DNA of 64,000 bases from Paraburkholderia sp. BCC1884 (GCF_900996225.1 NZ_CAAJGL010000090.1:124001-188000); one strand, 5' to 3'; numbered from the stretch's first letter, positions 16,499 to 25,315 are shown. The notes: generated by a model not told the origin, from the sequence alone. Translations and numbers: made by a program.

Positions 16499-17035
16499 TT
16501 AGGCGCCGAGCGTTTCGATCAGCGCCATTTCGCGGCTGGTCATGAGCTTCTCGATGTCCATCAGGATCAGCATGCGGCCGTCGACGGTGCCCAGACCCGT
16601 GAGGTACTCGGTCGTGAGCGTGGCGCCGAATTCCGGTGCCGGCATGATCTGGTCGGTGGCCAGCGTCAGCACGTCCGACACGCCGTCCACCACCATCCCG
16701 ACCACGCGATGCGCGACGTTCAGGATGATCACCACCGTCTGGTGGTCGTATTCGACCCGGCCCAGATGGAACTTGATGCGCATATCCACGATCGGCACGA
16801 TGATGCCGCGCAGATTGATCACACCCTTGATGAACTCCGGCGCATTGGCGATCCGCGTGACGTTGTCGTAGCCGCGGATTTCCTGCACCTTGAGAATGTC
16901 GATGCCGTACTCTTCGGCGCCGAGCGTGAAGACGAGGAACTCCTGACCGCCGGCGTCTGCCTGCTGCGCAGCGCGGCGGCCACTCGTGCCGCTTGCGTTC
17001 GCGACGCTCGAATTGTTGGATTGGACTTCTGCCAC
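16499..17035 (-). CDS. cheW: CheW, chemotaxis coupling protein
   Basis: A 178-residue SH3-like adaptor that links chemoreceptors to CheA. The core is visible as EFLVFTLGAEEYGIDILKVQ, NAPEFIKGVINLRGIIVPIV and GMVVDGVSDVLTL. The start is placed at the GTG at 17035 ((M)AEVQSNNSS), which has a GGGGG site a few bases upstream; a TTG at 17047 is in frame but less likely. It is 57 bases after cheA and 42 bases before the receptor gene, all on one strand. Confidence 0.95.
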   Translation of the reverse strand: MAEVQSNNSSVANASGTSGRRAAQQADAGGQEFLVFTLGAEEYGIDILKVQEIRGYDNVTRIANAPEFIKGVINLRGIIVPIVDMRIKFHLGRVEYDHQTVVIILNVAHRVVGMVVDGVSDVLTLATDQIMPAPEFGATLTTEYLTGLGTVDGRMLILMDIEKLMTSREMALIETLGA

Positions 17036-17092
17036 ATTAGCCCCCAAACGGTTGGGATGATTCAGATTGAGTAAGAGTAAGTGTTACGCGTT

Positions 17093-19396
17093 TCATGCAA
17101 GGCTCATCGCGCCATGCGCGTGGCGCGTTTCGCGGTTCAGTGCCGCCACGTCCACGATCAGTGCGACGCTGCCGTCGCCCAGAATGGTCGCGGCGGAAAT
17201 GCCGTGCACCTTGCGGTAATTCGTTTCGAGATTCTTCACCACCACTTGCTGCTGGCCCACCAGCTCGTCGATCAGCATCGCAAAGCGGCGCCCCTCGGTC
17301 TGCATGATGGTGACGATGCCCTGCGTCGGTTCCTGCTTCGCATCTTCGACGTTGAAGACTTCGTGCAGCGCCACCAGCGGCAGGTATTCGCCGCGCACGC
17401 GCACCACGCGCTCGCCGTTGGCGACCGTGTAGATGTCCTCGGCTTGCGGCTGCAGCGACTCCATCACGAAGTTCAGCGGCAGAATGAAGATCTCGCTGCC
17501 GACCTTGACCGACATGCCGTCGAGAATCGCCAGCGTGAGCGGCAAAACGATGCGTGTCGTGCTGCCCTTGCCGGCGTGCGAGGTGATTTCCACGTGACCA
17601 CCCATCGACTGGATGTTCCGCTTCACCACGTCCATGCCGACGCCACGGCCGGAGACGTCCGTGACCTGTTCCGCCGTCGAGAAGCCCGGCAGGAAAATCA
17701 GGTTCCAGACTTCTTCATCGGTCATCGTGTCGCTGACCGACATGCCCTGCTTGGCCGCTTTCGCGAGAATCTTGTCGCGCCGCAGACCGGCACCGTCGTC
17801 GCTCACCTCGATGACGATGTTGCCGCCATGGTGGGCCGCCGACAGCACCAGCTGGCCGGTCGAATCCTTGCCCGCCGCGCGTCGCGCTTCCACGGTTTCG
17901 ATGCCGTGGTCGAGACTGTTGCGCACGAGGTGGGTCAACGGATCGATGATCCGTTCGATGAGGCTCTTGTCGAGTTCGGTCGCCTGACCGAAGGTGACGA
18001 GTTCCACTTCCTTGCCGAGCTTGGCCGCCAGATCGCGCACCAGACGCGGGAAGCGGCTGAAGACGTAATCCATCGGCATCATGCGGATCGACATCACCGC
18101 TTCCTGCAGATCGCGCGCGTTGCGCTCGAGCTGAGCCATACCGTTGAACAGGCGATCGTGCAGCGCCGGATCGAACGTGCTGGTGGTTTCCGCAAGCATG
18201 GCCTGCGTGATCACCAGTTCGCCGACCAGGTTGATCAACTGATCGACCTTTTCCACGCCGACGCGAATCGAACTGCCTTCCGCGCCGCCGGCGGCGGCCG
18301 CCGGACGCGCTGCCTTGCGATCCTGCTCGGCCGGCGCGGCAGCGTTGGCTGCCGGTGCCGGGCTGGCGGCCGGTGCGCTGGCCGCCGCGGCAGGTTGCGA
18401 CGCGGCTTGCGGCGCAGCCGGCGTTGCCGCCGGTGCGTCGAACAGGCCGTGTTTGGCCGTGCTGGCGGAAGCAGCGGGGTCGGCCGTTGCCGACGATGCT
18501 GCCTGCTCCGCCTGAGCGGCCGGTACTGCTTGCGCCGGGGTCGACTCGGCAGCGTCGGGCGTTCCAGGTTCGCCTTGCTGCGTGTCGTCCACCGGTGCGG
18601 TGCCGCGACCGATCGAGATCTGACTTTCGTCGATCACGAAACAGCACACGGCGATAATGTCGTCGGCGGTCACATCGGTCTGGAGCCACAGCGTAAAGTC
18701 GCCGCCACTCTTGACCTGCCCGACGATGCTGCCCAGGTTGCCGAGCTCTTCGGCCAGCAGTTCCTGGTCCTTCTCACCCACGCCCCGTAGCGTAATTTTC
18801 AGATGGGGACCGGTGCCATCGGCACCGCTGTCACCCGCGGCCTGCCCGGTCTGTGCCGGGTCGCCGTCAGTCCATTCACCCGCCGCCTGCACCGCCTGTT
18901 CGACGACGTGCTCGGGCGGGGTACCGCCTTGTACTACTTGAGTAACTTGTGCTGCAGGTGCCGCGGCCGGCGCTGCGGCGGCCGGCGCCGGCGCTCCGCC
19001 GGCCAGGCTTTCCGCATGCAGGCGTTCGAGCTTCGCGCAGATCGCCTTGGCGACGGCTGCATCCGGCTCGGCACTCGCCCGATAGTCGGCGAGCTGGCCG
19101 GACAACACGTCCTTGGTTTCGAGGAACGTGTCGATCATGTCCTTGCGGAGCACGAGTTCGTTGTTGCGCGCGCGATCGAGCAGCGACTCCAGAATGTGAG
19201 TCGTCTCTGTCAGCGCGGTGAAGCCGAAAGTCGCCGCGCCGCCCTTGATCGAATGCGCCGCGCGGAAAATGGCCGCGAGGTCTTCCGGGTCCGGATGGGC
19301 GATATCCAGATTGAGCAGCAACTGCTCCATCTGCGCGAGCAGTTCATCCGCTTCGTCGAAGAACGTCTGATAGAACTGAGTGATGTCGAGTGTCAT
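17093..19396 (-). CDS. cheA: CheA, chemotaxis histidine kinase
   Basis: A 767-residue kinase that phosphorylates CheY and CheB under receptor control. The P1 domain carries the phospho-accepting His at residue 48 (RAAHSIKGGAATFG). A P2-type docking domain follows at about residues 195-270 (LKITLRGVGEKDQELL). A long Ala/Pro/Gln-rich linker comes next, then the dimer domain (VEKVDQLINLVGELVITQ), the ATPase domain (N box HLVRNSLDHGIE, G boxes EVSDDGAGL and GRGVGMDVV) and a C-terminal CheW-like domain. All key motifs are intact. It lies 87 bases after the cheY gene at 19484. Confidence 0.97.
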   Translation of the reverse strand: MTLDITQFYQTFFDEADELLAQMEQLLLNLDIAHPDPEDLAAIFRAAHSIKGGAATFGFTALTETTHILESLLDRARNNELVLRKDMIDTFLETKDVLSGQLADYRASAEPDAAVAKAICAKLERLHAESLAGGAPAPAAAAPAAAPAAQVTQVVQGGTPPEHVVEQAVQAAGEWTDGDPAQTGQAAGDSGADGTGPHLKITLRGVGEKDQELLAEELGNLGSIVGQVKSGGDFTLWLQTDVTADDIIAVCCFVIDESQISIGRGTAPVDDTQQGEPGTPDAAESTPAQAVPAAQAEQAASSATADPAASASTAKHGLFDAPAATPAAPQAASQPAAAASAPAASPAPAANAAAPAEQDRKAARPAAAAGGAEGSSIRVGVEKVDQLINLVGELVITQAMLAETTSTFDPALHDRLFNGMAQLERNARDLQEAVMSIRMMPMDYVFSRFPRLVRDLAAKLGKEVELVTFGQATELDKSLIERIIDPLTHLVRNSLDHGIETVEARRAAGKDSTGQLVLSAAHHGGNIVIEVSDDGAGLRRDKILAKAAKQGMSVSDTMTDEEVWNLIFLPGFSTAEQVTDVSGRGVGMDVVKRNIQSMGGHVEITSHAGKGSTTRIVLPLTLAILDGMSVKVGSEIFILPLNFVMESLQPQAEDIYTVANGERVVRVRGEYLPLVALHEVFNVEDAKQEPTQGIVTIMQTEGRRFAMLIDELVGQQQVVVKNLETNYRKVHGISAATILGDGSVALIVDVAALNRETRHAHGAMSLA

Positions 19397-19483
19397 GCCT
19401 GGGTCACCGCGAGAGTTCCTGTCTAGGCTTGGGCTGCCGTGCCGCCGCGTCGAGAGCTTCTATAACTTGTCTATGGGTCGTGC

Positions 19484-19861
19484 TTAAGCGTGATCCGGCT
19501 CGGCCAGCGCCGCCACCAGTTCGGTCAGCATGTCGGGGTCGAGCGGCTTTTCGATCCAGCCGGTCGCGCCTGCCGCCCGTGCCGCGGCCTTGAACGGCTC
19601 GCCCGATTCCGTCGTGAGGACGAGGATGGGCGTCGCCTGATAGGCCGGATTGCCGCGCAGCGCGGTGATCAGATCGAGGCCGGTCTTGCCCGGCATGTGC
19701 TGGTCGGTCAGCACGAGGTCGAACGACATCGCGAGGGCGTTTTCGAGCCCTTCGTCGCCGTCCGCCGCGAGCGTCACCTCATAGCCGGCCGTCGTCAGCG
19801 TCGCGGCAAGAATTTGCCGCATCGATGCCGAATCGTCGACTGCCAGGATGTGCCTGATCAT
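19484..19861 (-). CDS. CheY-like single-domain response regulator
   Basis: A 125-residue receiver domain placed between motB and cheA, the position of cheY1 in Burkholderia clusters. The acidic pair (AVDDSASMRQ), phospho-Asp 53 (LVLTDQHMPGKTG), Thr (LVLTTESGEPFK) and Lys (IEKPLDP) are all present. It is clearly different from the canonical CheY at 11049 and lacks a neighbouring phosphatase gene, so it may be a phosphate sink or a second output. The start is the ATG at 19861. Confidence 0.93.
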   Translation of the reverse strand: MIRHILAVDDSASMRQILAATLTTAGYEVTLAADGDEGLENALAMSFDLVLTDQHMPGKTGLDLITALRGNPAYQATPILVLTTESGEPFKAAARAAGATGWIEKPLDPDMLTELVAALAEPDHA

Positions 19862-19945
19862 GAAAACCTCGCTGCACTTACGCTATGGATCGCTGGGCCG
19901 CGCGCGCCACCAAGGCGCAGGCGTCGGCCTGGCGACCGCTGTCTG

Positions 19946-20953
19946 TTACTGGGCCGGCGGCACTGCCGCCGGCAACTTCGGCGCCACCGTCACCGACGGC
20001 GCAATCTTTTGCAGCAGCGGCTTCGAACCCGCTGCGTCGTCCGACAAGGTGGTCGTGGTGGAGTCGTCATGGTCCAGCGCCTCCTCCGACTTCTTGTTCA
20101 GCACGATGATGCTGATGCGGCGGTTTTCCGGATCCATCGGGTCCGCCTTGTTCAGGTTCTGCGTCGAGGCGAGGCCGAGCACGCGCATCACCTTCGCTTC
20201 GTCCATGCCGCCGCCGATCAGCTCGCGACGCGACGCGTTGGCGCGGTCAGCGGACAGTTCCCAGTTGCTGTAACCCTTCTCGCCGCCCGCGTACTGCGCG
20301 GCGTCGGTGTGTCCCTGAACGATGATGCGGTTCGGCACGTCGTTCAGCGTGTGGCCGATTTCGCGCAGAATGTCGCGCATGTACGGCTCGACCTGATCTT
20401 TGGCGGTTGCGAACATCGGCCGCTTCTGCGAATCGACGATCTCGATGCGCAAGCCGGTCAGCGTCGAATCGATACGGATCTGCTGCTTGAACTGGCGCAG
20501 CACCGGATTGGCTTCGATCGCCGCCATCAGCTTGACCTGCAGGTCGTGCAGGCGAACCTGTTCGCGGCGCTCCAGCTCACCCTGCATCTGCTTCACCGAC
20601 TGCTCGTCGTTGCGCGCGGCGGTGCGCTCGGAGCGGCTGTTCGTGCCGTCGGTGGTGCGCGTGATGCCTTGCGCGTCGGTCGAGATATCGCGGCCGCCGC
20701 CCTTCAGAATGCTCGAATCCTCGGCGCTGCGATCGCCGCCCCACAGCGTGACCTTCAACGGCTGGTTGAAGTAGTCGGCGATGCCCTTCAACTGCACCGT
20801 AGACGCCGAACTCAGCAGCCACATCAGCAGGAAGAACGCCATCATCGCGGTCATGAAGTCCGCATACGCGAGCTTCCACGCGCCGCCATGGTGGCCGGCC
20901 TTCTTCGGCGCGGCGCGCTTGACGATAATGGCGCGGTCTTTATCCTTGCTCAT
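19946..20953 (-). CDS. motB: MotB, flagellar stator anchored to peptidoglycan
   Basis: A 335-residue stator subunit. A single transmembrane helix near the N-terminus carries the proton-carrying Asp (AYADFMTAMMAFFLLMWL). A plug/linker region and a C-terminal OmpA-type peptidoglycan-binding domain follow (NRIIVQGHTDAAQY, LSADRANASRRELI, NRRISIIVLNKK). It lies 21 bases after motA. The gene's 3' end codes a Pro/Ala tail whose DNA contains a GC palindrome at about 19953-19973. Confidence 0.97.
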   Translation of the reverse strand: MSKDKDRAIIVKRAAPKKAGHHGGAWKLAYADFMTAMMAFFLLMWLLSSASTVQLKGIADYFNQPLKVTLWGGDRSAEDSSILKGGGRDISTDAQGITRTTDGTNSRSERTAARNDEQSVKQMQGELERREQVRLHDLQVKLMAAIEANPVLRQFKQQIRIDSTLTGLRIEIVDSQKRPMFATAKDQVEPYMRDILREIGHTLNDVPNRIIVQGHTDAAQYAGGEKGYSNWELSADRANASRRELIGGGMDEAKVMRVLGLASTQNLNKADPMDPENRRISIIVLNKKSEEALDHDDSTTTTLSDDAAGSKPLLQKIAPSVTVAPKLPAAVPPAQ

Positions 20954-20974
20954 CGGTTCGGTTCCCGGCGCCCT

Positions 20975-21835
20975 TTACTTGGCCTTGACGCGGCGCACGT
21001 GCTCTTCGAGCTCGGCGAACGACGGGCGCTCGGTCGAGAAGAGCACCTTGCGGCCGAATTCGACGGCGATCGCCGGTGCATAACCGTTCAGGCTGGCCAG
21101 AATCGTCACCTTGATGCACTGAAACATCTTGGTCGACTCGGTCACGCGCTGTTCGGCGACGCTCGCGAGCGGCCCGATGAGGCCATACGAAAGCAGAATG
21201 CCGAGGAAGGTGCCGACCAGCGCCTGGGCGATCATCTCGCCGAGCACGGCGGGCGGCTTGTCGGCGGAGGCCATGGTGTGCACCACGCCCATCACCGCGG
21301 CCACGATACCGAACGCCGGCATCGCGTCGCCGACCTTGTTCAGCGCATGCGCGGGCGCTTCGCCTTCGTGGTGATGCGTCTCGATTTCCTCGTCCATCAG
21401 ACTTTCGATCTCGAACGCATTCATGTTGCCGCCCACCATCAAACGCAGGTAGTCGGTCAGGAATTCGATGATGTGATGGTCGGCGAGGATCTTCGGGTAT
21501 TGCGTGAAGATCGGGCTCTTCGACGGGTCGTCGATGTCGGCCTCCAGCGTCAGCGTGCCTTCCTTACGCGCCTTGGCGAGGAGAACGTACAGGAGCGCCA
21601 TCAGCTCCATGTAGACATCCTTGTTGTACTTCGCGCCCTTGAACAGGGTTGGAATGACGCGCAGCGTCGCCTTGATCGTCTTCATCCCGTTACCGAGAAT
21701 GAACGCGCCGACGCCCGCGCCGACGATCATCAGCACTTCAACGGGCTGCAGCAGCGCGCCGAGATGGCCGCCTTCCAGCGCGTAACCGCCGAAAACGGAC
21801 AAGAGCGTCACGAGTGTTCCCACGAAAATCAGCAC
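20975..21835 (-). CDS. motA: MotA, flagellar stator proton channel
   Basis: A 286-residue membrane protein forming, with MotB, the proton channel that drives rotation. Four hydrophobic segments are present (LIFVGTLVTLLSVFGGYAL near the start; VMGVVHTM and LGEMIAQALVGTFLGILLSY later). The cytoplasmic loop and charged region DEEIETHHHEGEAPAHAL lie between. The start is a GTG at 21835 with GAGGG about 9 bases upstream. A sigma-28-like promoter lies 46 bases before it, so motAB and the che genes are probably class III. Confidence 0.97.
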   Translation of the reverse strand: MLIFVGTLVTLLSVFGGYALEGGHLGALLQPVEVLMIVGAGVGAFILGNGMKTIKATLRVIPTLFKGAKYNKDVYMELMALLYVLLAKARKEGTLTLEADIDDPSKSPIFTQYPKILADHHIIEFLTDYLRLMVGGNMNAFEIESLMDEEIETHHHEGEAPAHALNKVGDAMPAFGIVAAVMGVVHTMASADKPPAVLGEMIAQALVGTFLGILLSYGLIGPLASVAEQRVTESTKMFQCIKVTILASLNGYAPAIAVEFGRKVLFSTERPSFAELEEHVRRVKAK

Positions 21836-21880
21836 TGCCGAGCCCTCACAAAGAAGCGACGGTGACCGTCGTTAATCTGG

Positions 21881-21907
21881 TTTACGGCAACGGAGCAGAA
21901 AACTTTG
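21881..21907 (-). promoter_or_regulatory. Sigma-28 promoter for motAB-che
   Basis: Read on the minus strand the sequence is CAAAGTTT, an 11-base spacer, then GCCGTAAA. The sigma-28 consensus is TAAAGTTT-N11-GCCGATAA, giving 7 of 8 and 6 of 8 matches with the exact spacing. The -10 end is 46 bases before the motA start codon. It lies inside the flhC-motA gap and has the right direction. Confidence 0.8.
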
Positions 21908-22015
21908 GCGGAAAAGGCGGCTCGTAAACCAGAGGTGGATATAACCGGCATGGCCGCCAAGGCGGCCGATTGGCAAATAAGGACGGCGGCCCGCACGGCG
22001 CGGGTGGCGCGCAGT

Positions 22016-22576
22016 TCAGACGGCGAGCGCGGCGAGACTCTCGCGAGCCCGGGCGTCGGCGACTTTCCGGGTCTTACCGGCGCGCGATGGCGGCTGGCAA
22101 AGCCCGCAGACGAACGAATGCTGAGGATCGTGCGCATGCGCAACGAAATGCCCGCCGCAGCGCACGCAGGTGGTCATCTGCAGCATGCCGGAGTCGAAAA
22201 AGCGCACCAGCGTCCACGCGCGCGTCAGGCTGAGCACGGGTTCGTCGTCGTGCAACTGGACGTGTTCGAGATAGAGCCGGTAGCTCTTCACGATCGACTG
22301 GATGGTCAGGCAGCCGCCGTGGCCGGCCATGAAACGGTAGATGTTGTAGAACAGCGAAGAGTGAAAGTTCGGCTGCCAGGTCATGAACCAGTCGGTCGAA
22401 AACGGCAGCATGCCCTTGGGCGGCGACACCCCTTTCAGCTCCTTGTACAGCCTGATGAGCCGGTCGCGCGACAGGCTGGTTTCAGCTTCCAGCAGTTGCA
22501 AACGCGCGCCAAGTTCGATCAGTTCGATGGCCAGAGTGATTTCCCTGACTTCTAGCACCACACTTTTATAGGCCAT
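22016..22576 (-). CDS. flhC: FlhC, subunit of the flagellar master activator
   Basis: A 186-residue transcription activator that forms FlhD4C2 with FlhD and switches on early flagellar genes. The zinc-binding cysteines are visible in CVRCGGHF and VCGLCQPP near the C-terminus, with the usual N-terminal helical domain (EITLAIELIELGARLQLLEA). The start is the ATG at 22576, 55 bases after flhD. It is followed by a 180-base gap holding the motA promoter. Confidence 0.97.
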   Translation of the reverse strand: MAYKSVVLEVREITLAIELIELGARLQLLEAETSLSRDRLIRLYKELKGVSPPKGMLPFSTDWFMTWQPNFHSSLFYNIYRFMAGHGGCLTIQSIVKSYRLYLEHVQLHDDEPVLSLTRAWTLVRFFDSGMLQMTTCVRCGGHFVAHAHDPQHSFVCGLCQPPSRAGKTRKVADARARESLAALAV

Positions 22577-22631
22577 CCGTTTGGCTTTCCCCGGTCCTGA
22601 TCGCTTTATTTAAAGGTACAGCCTGCCCTTC

Positions 22632-22952
22632 TCAGCCGAGTTGCTCGACCGGTTGGCTTGCCATCAGGATCGCGGAATGCGCCTGAGCCACAGCGCTGGA
22701 TTTGCCTTTGTCCGCCAGAGCGGACAGCACGGCATGGTCGTCGAAACGGAAACGGCACAACACCTGATTGGACGCCGCCAGCTTGACGGTCTGCGCCAAC
22801 GACAGGTTGGCGAGCACATCGGCTAACTGGTCCGAAATCCCCATGCGGAACATGCCCATCGGCTTGTCTTCGCGCAGCAGACGCTGCGCTAGCAGGAGAT
22901 ACGACAGATTGACTTCTCTGATCTCATTGAGCATTTCGCTTGTCGCGCTCAT
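22632..22952 (-). CDS. flhD: FlhD, subunit of the flagellar master activator
   Basis: A 106-residue helical protein that pairs with FlhC. The family beginning is clear (LNEIREVNLSYLLLAQRLL), as is the middle segment MGMFRMGISDQLADVLANLS. The start is the ATG at 22952, preceded by GGGGGAATC. It is the first gene of the whole minus-strand flagellar run, with a long upstream region that contains two palindromes. Confidence 0.97.
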   Translation of the reverse strand: MSATSEMLNEIREVNLSYLLLAQRLLREDKPMGMFRMGISDQLADVLANLSLAQTVKLAASNQVLCRFRFDDHAVLSALADKGKSSAVAQAHSAILMASQPVEQLG

Positions 22953-23104
22953 GATTCCCCCGGGTATATCTGGCTGGTCAGGCCGTTGCGAAAACGTTTG
23001 CTCGAACGCGCGCGCTTAAACCGCACGAATCGGCTCGTTTCTGGTCTTGCTGCATTGTGTCGAAAGGGGGAGCGGACGAAAATCGGACAGACACCCAGCC
23101 TGTC

Positions 23105-23122
23105 TGACGGATAAATCCGTCA
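23105..23122. promoter_or_regulatory. Palindrome 1 upstream of flhD
   Basis: A perfect inverted repeat, TGACGGAT-AA-ATCCGTCA, about 155 bases before the flhD start. It is either an operator for a dimeric regulator or the first of two RNA hairpins in the flhDC leader. No T-run of terminator type follows. Confidence 0.55.
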
Positions 23123-23126
23123 TTTG

Positions 23127-23145
23127 TGTAGGAATTTTTCCTACA
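23127..23145. promoter_or_regulatory. Palindrome 2 upstream of flhD
   Basis: A perfect inverted repeat, TGTAGGAA-TTT-TTCCTACA, only 4 bases from palindrome 1. The TAGGA/TCCTA half-sites resemble those bound by LuxR/NarL-type response regulators (the RcsB box is TAAGAATATTCCTA; the GacA-type box is TGTAAG-N6-CTTACA). Operator status is inference. Confidence 0.55.
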
Positions 23146-23660
23146 AGAGCGATTGGAGAGAGGCCTGAAATGTCGCCGACGGAGACCGGCGAGAAGGCCT
23201 CGCTATACGGCTTGAATGCCAATTGACGCGCCAGCAGGGCAAACGGTGAGCTTGAGTTGCCTCACGATCCGCACCTTCGCTGCGGTGAGAAAGAATTATA
23301 AGACGTTTTCACTTCTACGTAACACTTGGCGATTAGGAACCTCCCTCGGCAGGTCGGGCGCATGTCTTGCTGAAGGGCTGTGCGCGTTTGGATATGCGGT
23401 TCTCCGGCTTTCCCGACTATCGGGACGGCCGTCCAGACGACCTGTAACGCACCATGTTTCGCGCTGTAACAACATTAAGCGTTTGAAAAATAACTCGAAT
23501 TAGCCCGGCCGATCCCGATAATGAACGCTAAGGGATTACCCGATGCAGGTTCGGAACACCCCCGGGCGGCGGCCTACCGCGCCCAACCGTCCGACAGGCA
23601 TTCGCTCCTCGCTCTACTCGAGCGCCGTTGTGCGAAGCCGTTATGAATAGGAGAAACCGC

Positions 23661-24725
23661 ATGCGAATCGCACAAATTGCGCCGTTATACGAAGCCGTCC
23701 CGCCCAAACTCTATGGTGGCACCGAACGCGTCGTGTCGTATCTGACCGAAGCGCTGGTCGATCTGGGCCACGATGTCACGCTGTTCGCGAGCGGCGACTC
23801 GGTCACCTCGGCCAACCTCGACGCGTGCTGGCCGCGTGCGCTGCGCCTCGATCCGACGATTCGCGACGCACTGGCGCCGCACGTCCTGATGATGGAAAAA
23901 GTGCGCAAAGTCGCTCACGAGTTCGACGTGCTGCACTTTCACCTCGACTACATGCCGTTCCCGCTCTTCACGACGATGGACACGCCCTTTGTGACGACGC
24001 TGCACGGCCGTCTCGACTTGCCGGAACTGCAACCGGTATTCGACGCGTTTTCCAATGTACCGGTCGTGTCGATTTCGGACTCGCAACGCTTGCCGCTGCC
24101 GCAGGCAAATTGGCTCAACACGATTTACCACGGCCTGCCGGAGCAGCTACTCACGCCGCAGACGCACAAGAAGCCGGAATATCTGGCGTTCCTCGGTCGC
24201 ATTTGCCCGGAGAAGCGCGTCGATACAGCTATCAAGATCGCTGCACAGAGCGGTTTGCCGCTGAAGATCGCCGCCAAGGTGGACAAGGTCGACCAGGAAT
24301 ACTTCAAGCGCGAAATCGAGCCGTTGCTGTCGATGGCGCACGTGGAGTTCGTCGGCGAGATCAATGAGGCGCAGAAGTCGGAGTTCCTGTCGGGCGCCAA
24401 GGCGCTGCTGTTCCCGATCGACTGGTCGGAGCCGTTCGGTCTGGTGATGATCGAGGCAATGGCTTGCGGCACACCGGTGATCGCGTTCAACCGCGGCTCG
24501 GTACCGGAAGTGATCGACCACGGCGTGACCGGCTACATCGTCGAAGACGTGCAAGGCGCGGTCGCCGCGCTGCAGCGCCTTGACGAGTTGTCGCGCACCG
24601 AGATCCGCGCACAATTCGAACGCCGTTTCAGCTCGAAGACGATGGCACAGAATTACGTCGACGGTTACTCGACGCTGATCGAAGCCACGCGTCGTCCGGT
24701 ATTGCGCCAGGTCGCCGTCGGCTAA
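23661..24725 (+). CDS. Family 4 glycosyltransferase
   Basis: A 354-residue GT-B fold glycosyltransferase of the group 1 (GT4) type. The N-terminal domain starts MRIAQIAPLYEAVPPK with a glycine loop (YGGTERVVSYL). The C-terminal nucleotide-sugar domain has FLGRICPEKRVDTAI and the EX7E motif in EPFGLVMIEAMACGTPVI. The start is the ATG at 23661 with AGGAG 9 bases upstream; an in-frame earlier start is less likely. It is a single gene ending before a bidirectional hairpin. The donor and acceptor cannot be told; a surface polysaccharide or glycogen-like role is possible. Confidence 0.9.
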   Translation: MRIAQIAPLYEAVPPKLYGGTERVVSYLTEALVDLGHDVTLFASGDSVTSANLDACWPRALRLDPTIRDALAPHVLMMEKVRKVAHEFDVLHFHLDYMPFPLFTTMDTPFVTTLHGRLDLPELQPVFDAFSNVPVVSISDSQRLPLPQANWLNTIYHGLPEQLLTPQTHKKPEYLAFLGRICPEKRVDTAIKIAAQSGLPLKIAAKVDKVDQEYFKREIEPLLSMAHVEFVGEINEAQKSEFLSGAKALLFPIDWSEPFGLVMIEAMACGTPVIAFNRGSVPEVIDHGVTGYIVEDVQGAVAALQRLDELSRTEIRAQFERRFSSKTMAQNYVDGYSTLIEATRRPVLRQVAVG

Positions 24726-24882
24726 AGGGCACGCTTAAACGGCTGGAGATTTTTCATTCGGCCGTTTAAGTGGTGTACCTCGATGGCAACGCGCGGGCCG
24801 ATTTGCCTGGCAATGAGCGGTAAATTTTCCACGTGAATCGTTTGCGCAAGCTTCGAATCAGACTTTCCCCGCGCATCAAATG

Positions 24883-24911
24883 AAAAAGCCGCCTTTCAAA
24901 GGCGGCTTTTT
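24883..24911. terminator. Bidirectional terminator
   Basis: AAAAAGCCGCC, a 7-base TTTCAAA centre, then GGCGGCTTTTT form a strong stem with T-runs in both directions. It lies between the plus-strand glycosyltransferase and the minus-strand H-NS-like gene, so it can serve both. Confidence 0.88.
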
Positions 24912-25012
24912 CATTGCCGGGGTGGTTACGCTTCCATAACGGCCAAGTAGATGGCGAATAACGCCTGGTGCGATAAAACCTTCAGTTCGCTTTCGCCATT
25001 CGCGCCGCCGGA

Positions 25013-25315
25013 TCACGCGGCGCCGATAAGAAAGCGTTCGCGATTCTTGCCGACAATCCACTTAGGCGGCTTGCCACGCCCGCTCCACGTATTACCCGAT
25101 TTCGGATCCTGATATTTCGCGGGCAGCGGCGCCTTCTTCGGCGGGCGTCCGCGCTTGGCGGCCACGGCAAAACCGAGGTCCTGCGCGCTCAGACCGTATT
25201 CAGCGATCTTTTGGCGGATGTCGGCGATCACATTGTCAATTTCAGTACGCCGGGCTTCTTCTGCTTGTGCCTGCAATTTGGCGATCTGCGCCTTGAGGTC
25301 TGCATATTGAGACAT
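25013..25315 (-). CDS. H-NS family nucleoid protein
   Basis: A 100-residue H-NS-type protein. The N-terminal half is a coiled-coil oligomerisation domain (LKAQIAKLQAQAEEARRTE). The linker holds an AT-hook-like KRGRPPKK. The C-terminal DNA-binding part has the family signature YQDPKSGNTWSGRGKPPKW. The length and order match the small H-NS-like proteins present in many copies in Burkholderia. It would bind and silence AT-rich DNA. The gene's own upstream region is AT-rich, consistent with autoregulation. Confidence 0.93.
   Translation of the reverse strand: MSQYADLKAQIAKLQAQAEEARRTEIDNVIADIRQKIAEYGLSAQDLGFAVAAKRGRPPKKAPLPAKYQDPKSGNTWSGRGKPPKWIVGKNRERFLIGAA

Larger units (their letters stand above)
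22953..23660. other. flhDC control region and leader of the glycosyltransferase gene
   Basis: A 708-base divergent intergenic region with no supported gene. Short open frames here have no recognisable content. The part nearest flhD (to about 23320) is relatively AT-rich and includes two adjacent perfect palindromes, described separately. Long upstream regions are typical of flhDC, where many regulators act. Confidence 0.6.

Noticed and set aside
14582..17074. An 830-codon plus-strand frame
   Set aside because: It lies opposite the receptor and cheW genes and has shadow composition; similar long shadows occur opposite motAB and cheA.
23016..23503. Two short genes in the flhDC upstream region
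   Set aside because: The frames (68 and 95 codons) have no recognisable protein features, poor starts and atypical composition. The region is better explained as regulatory DNA.
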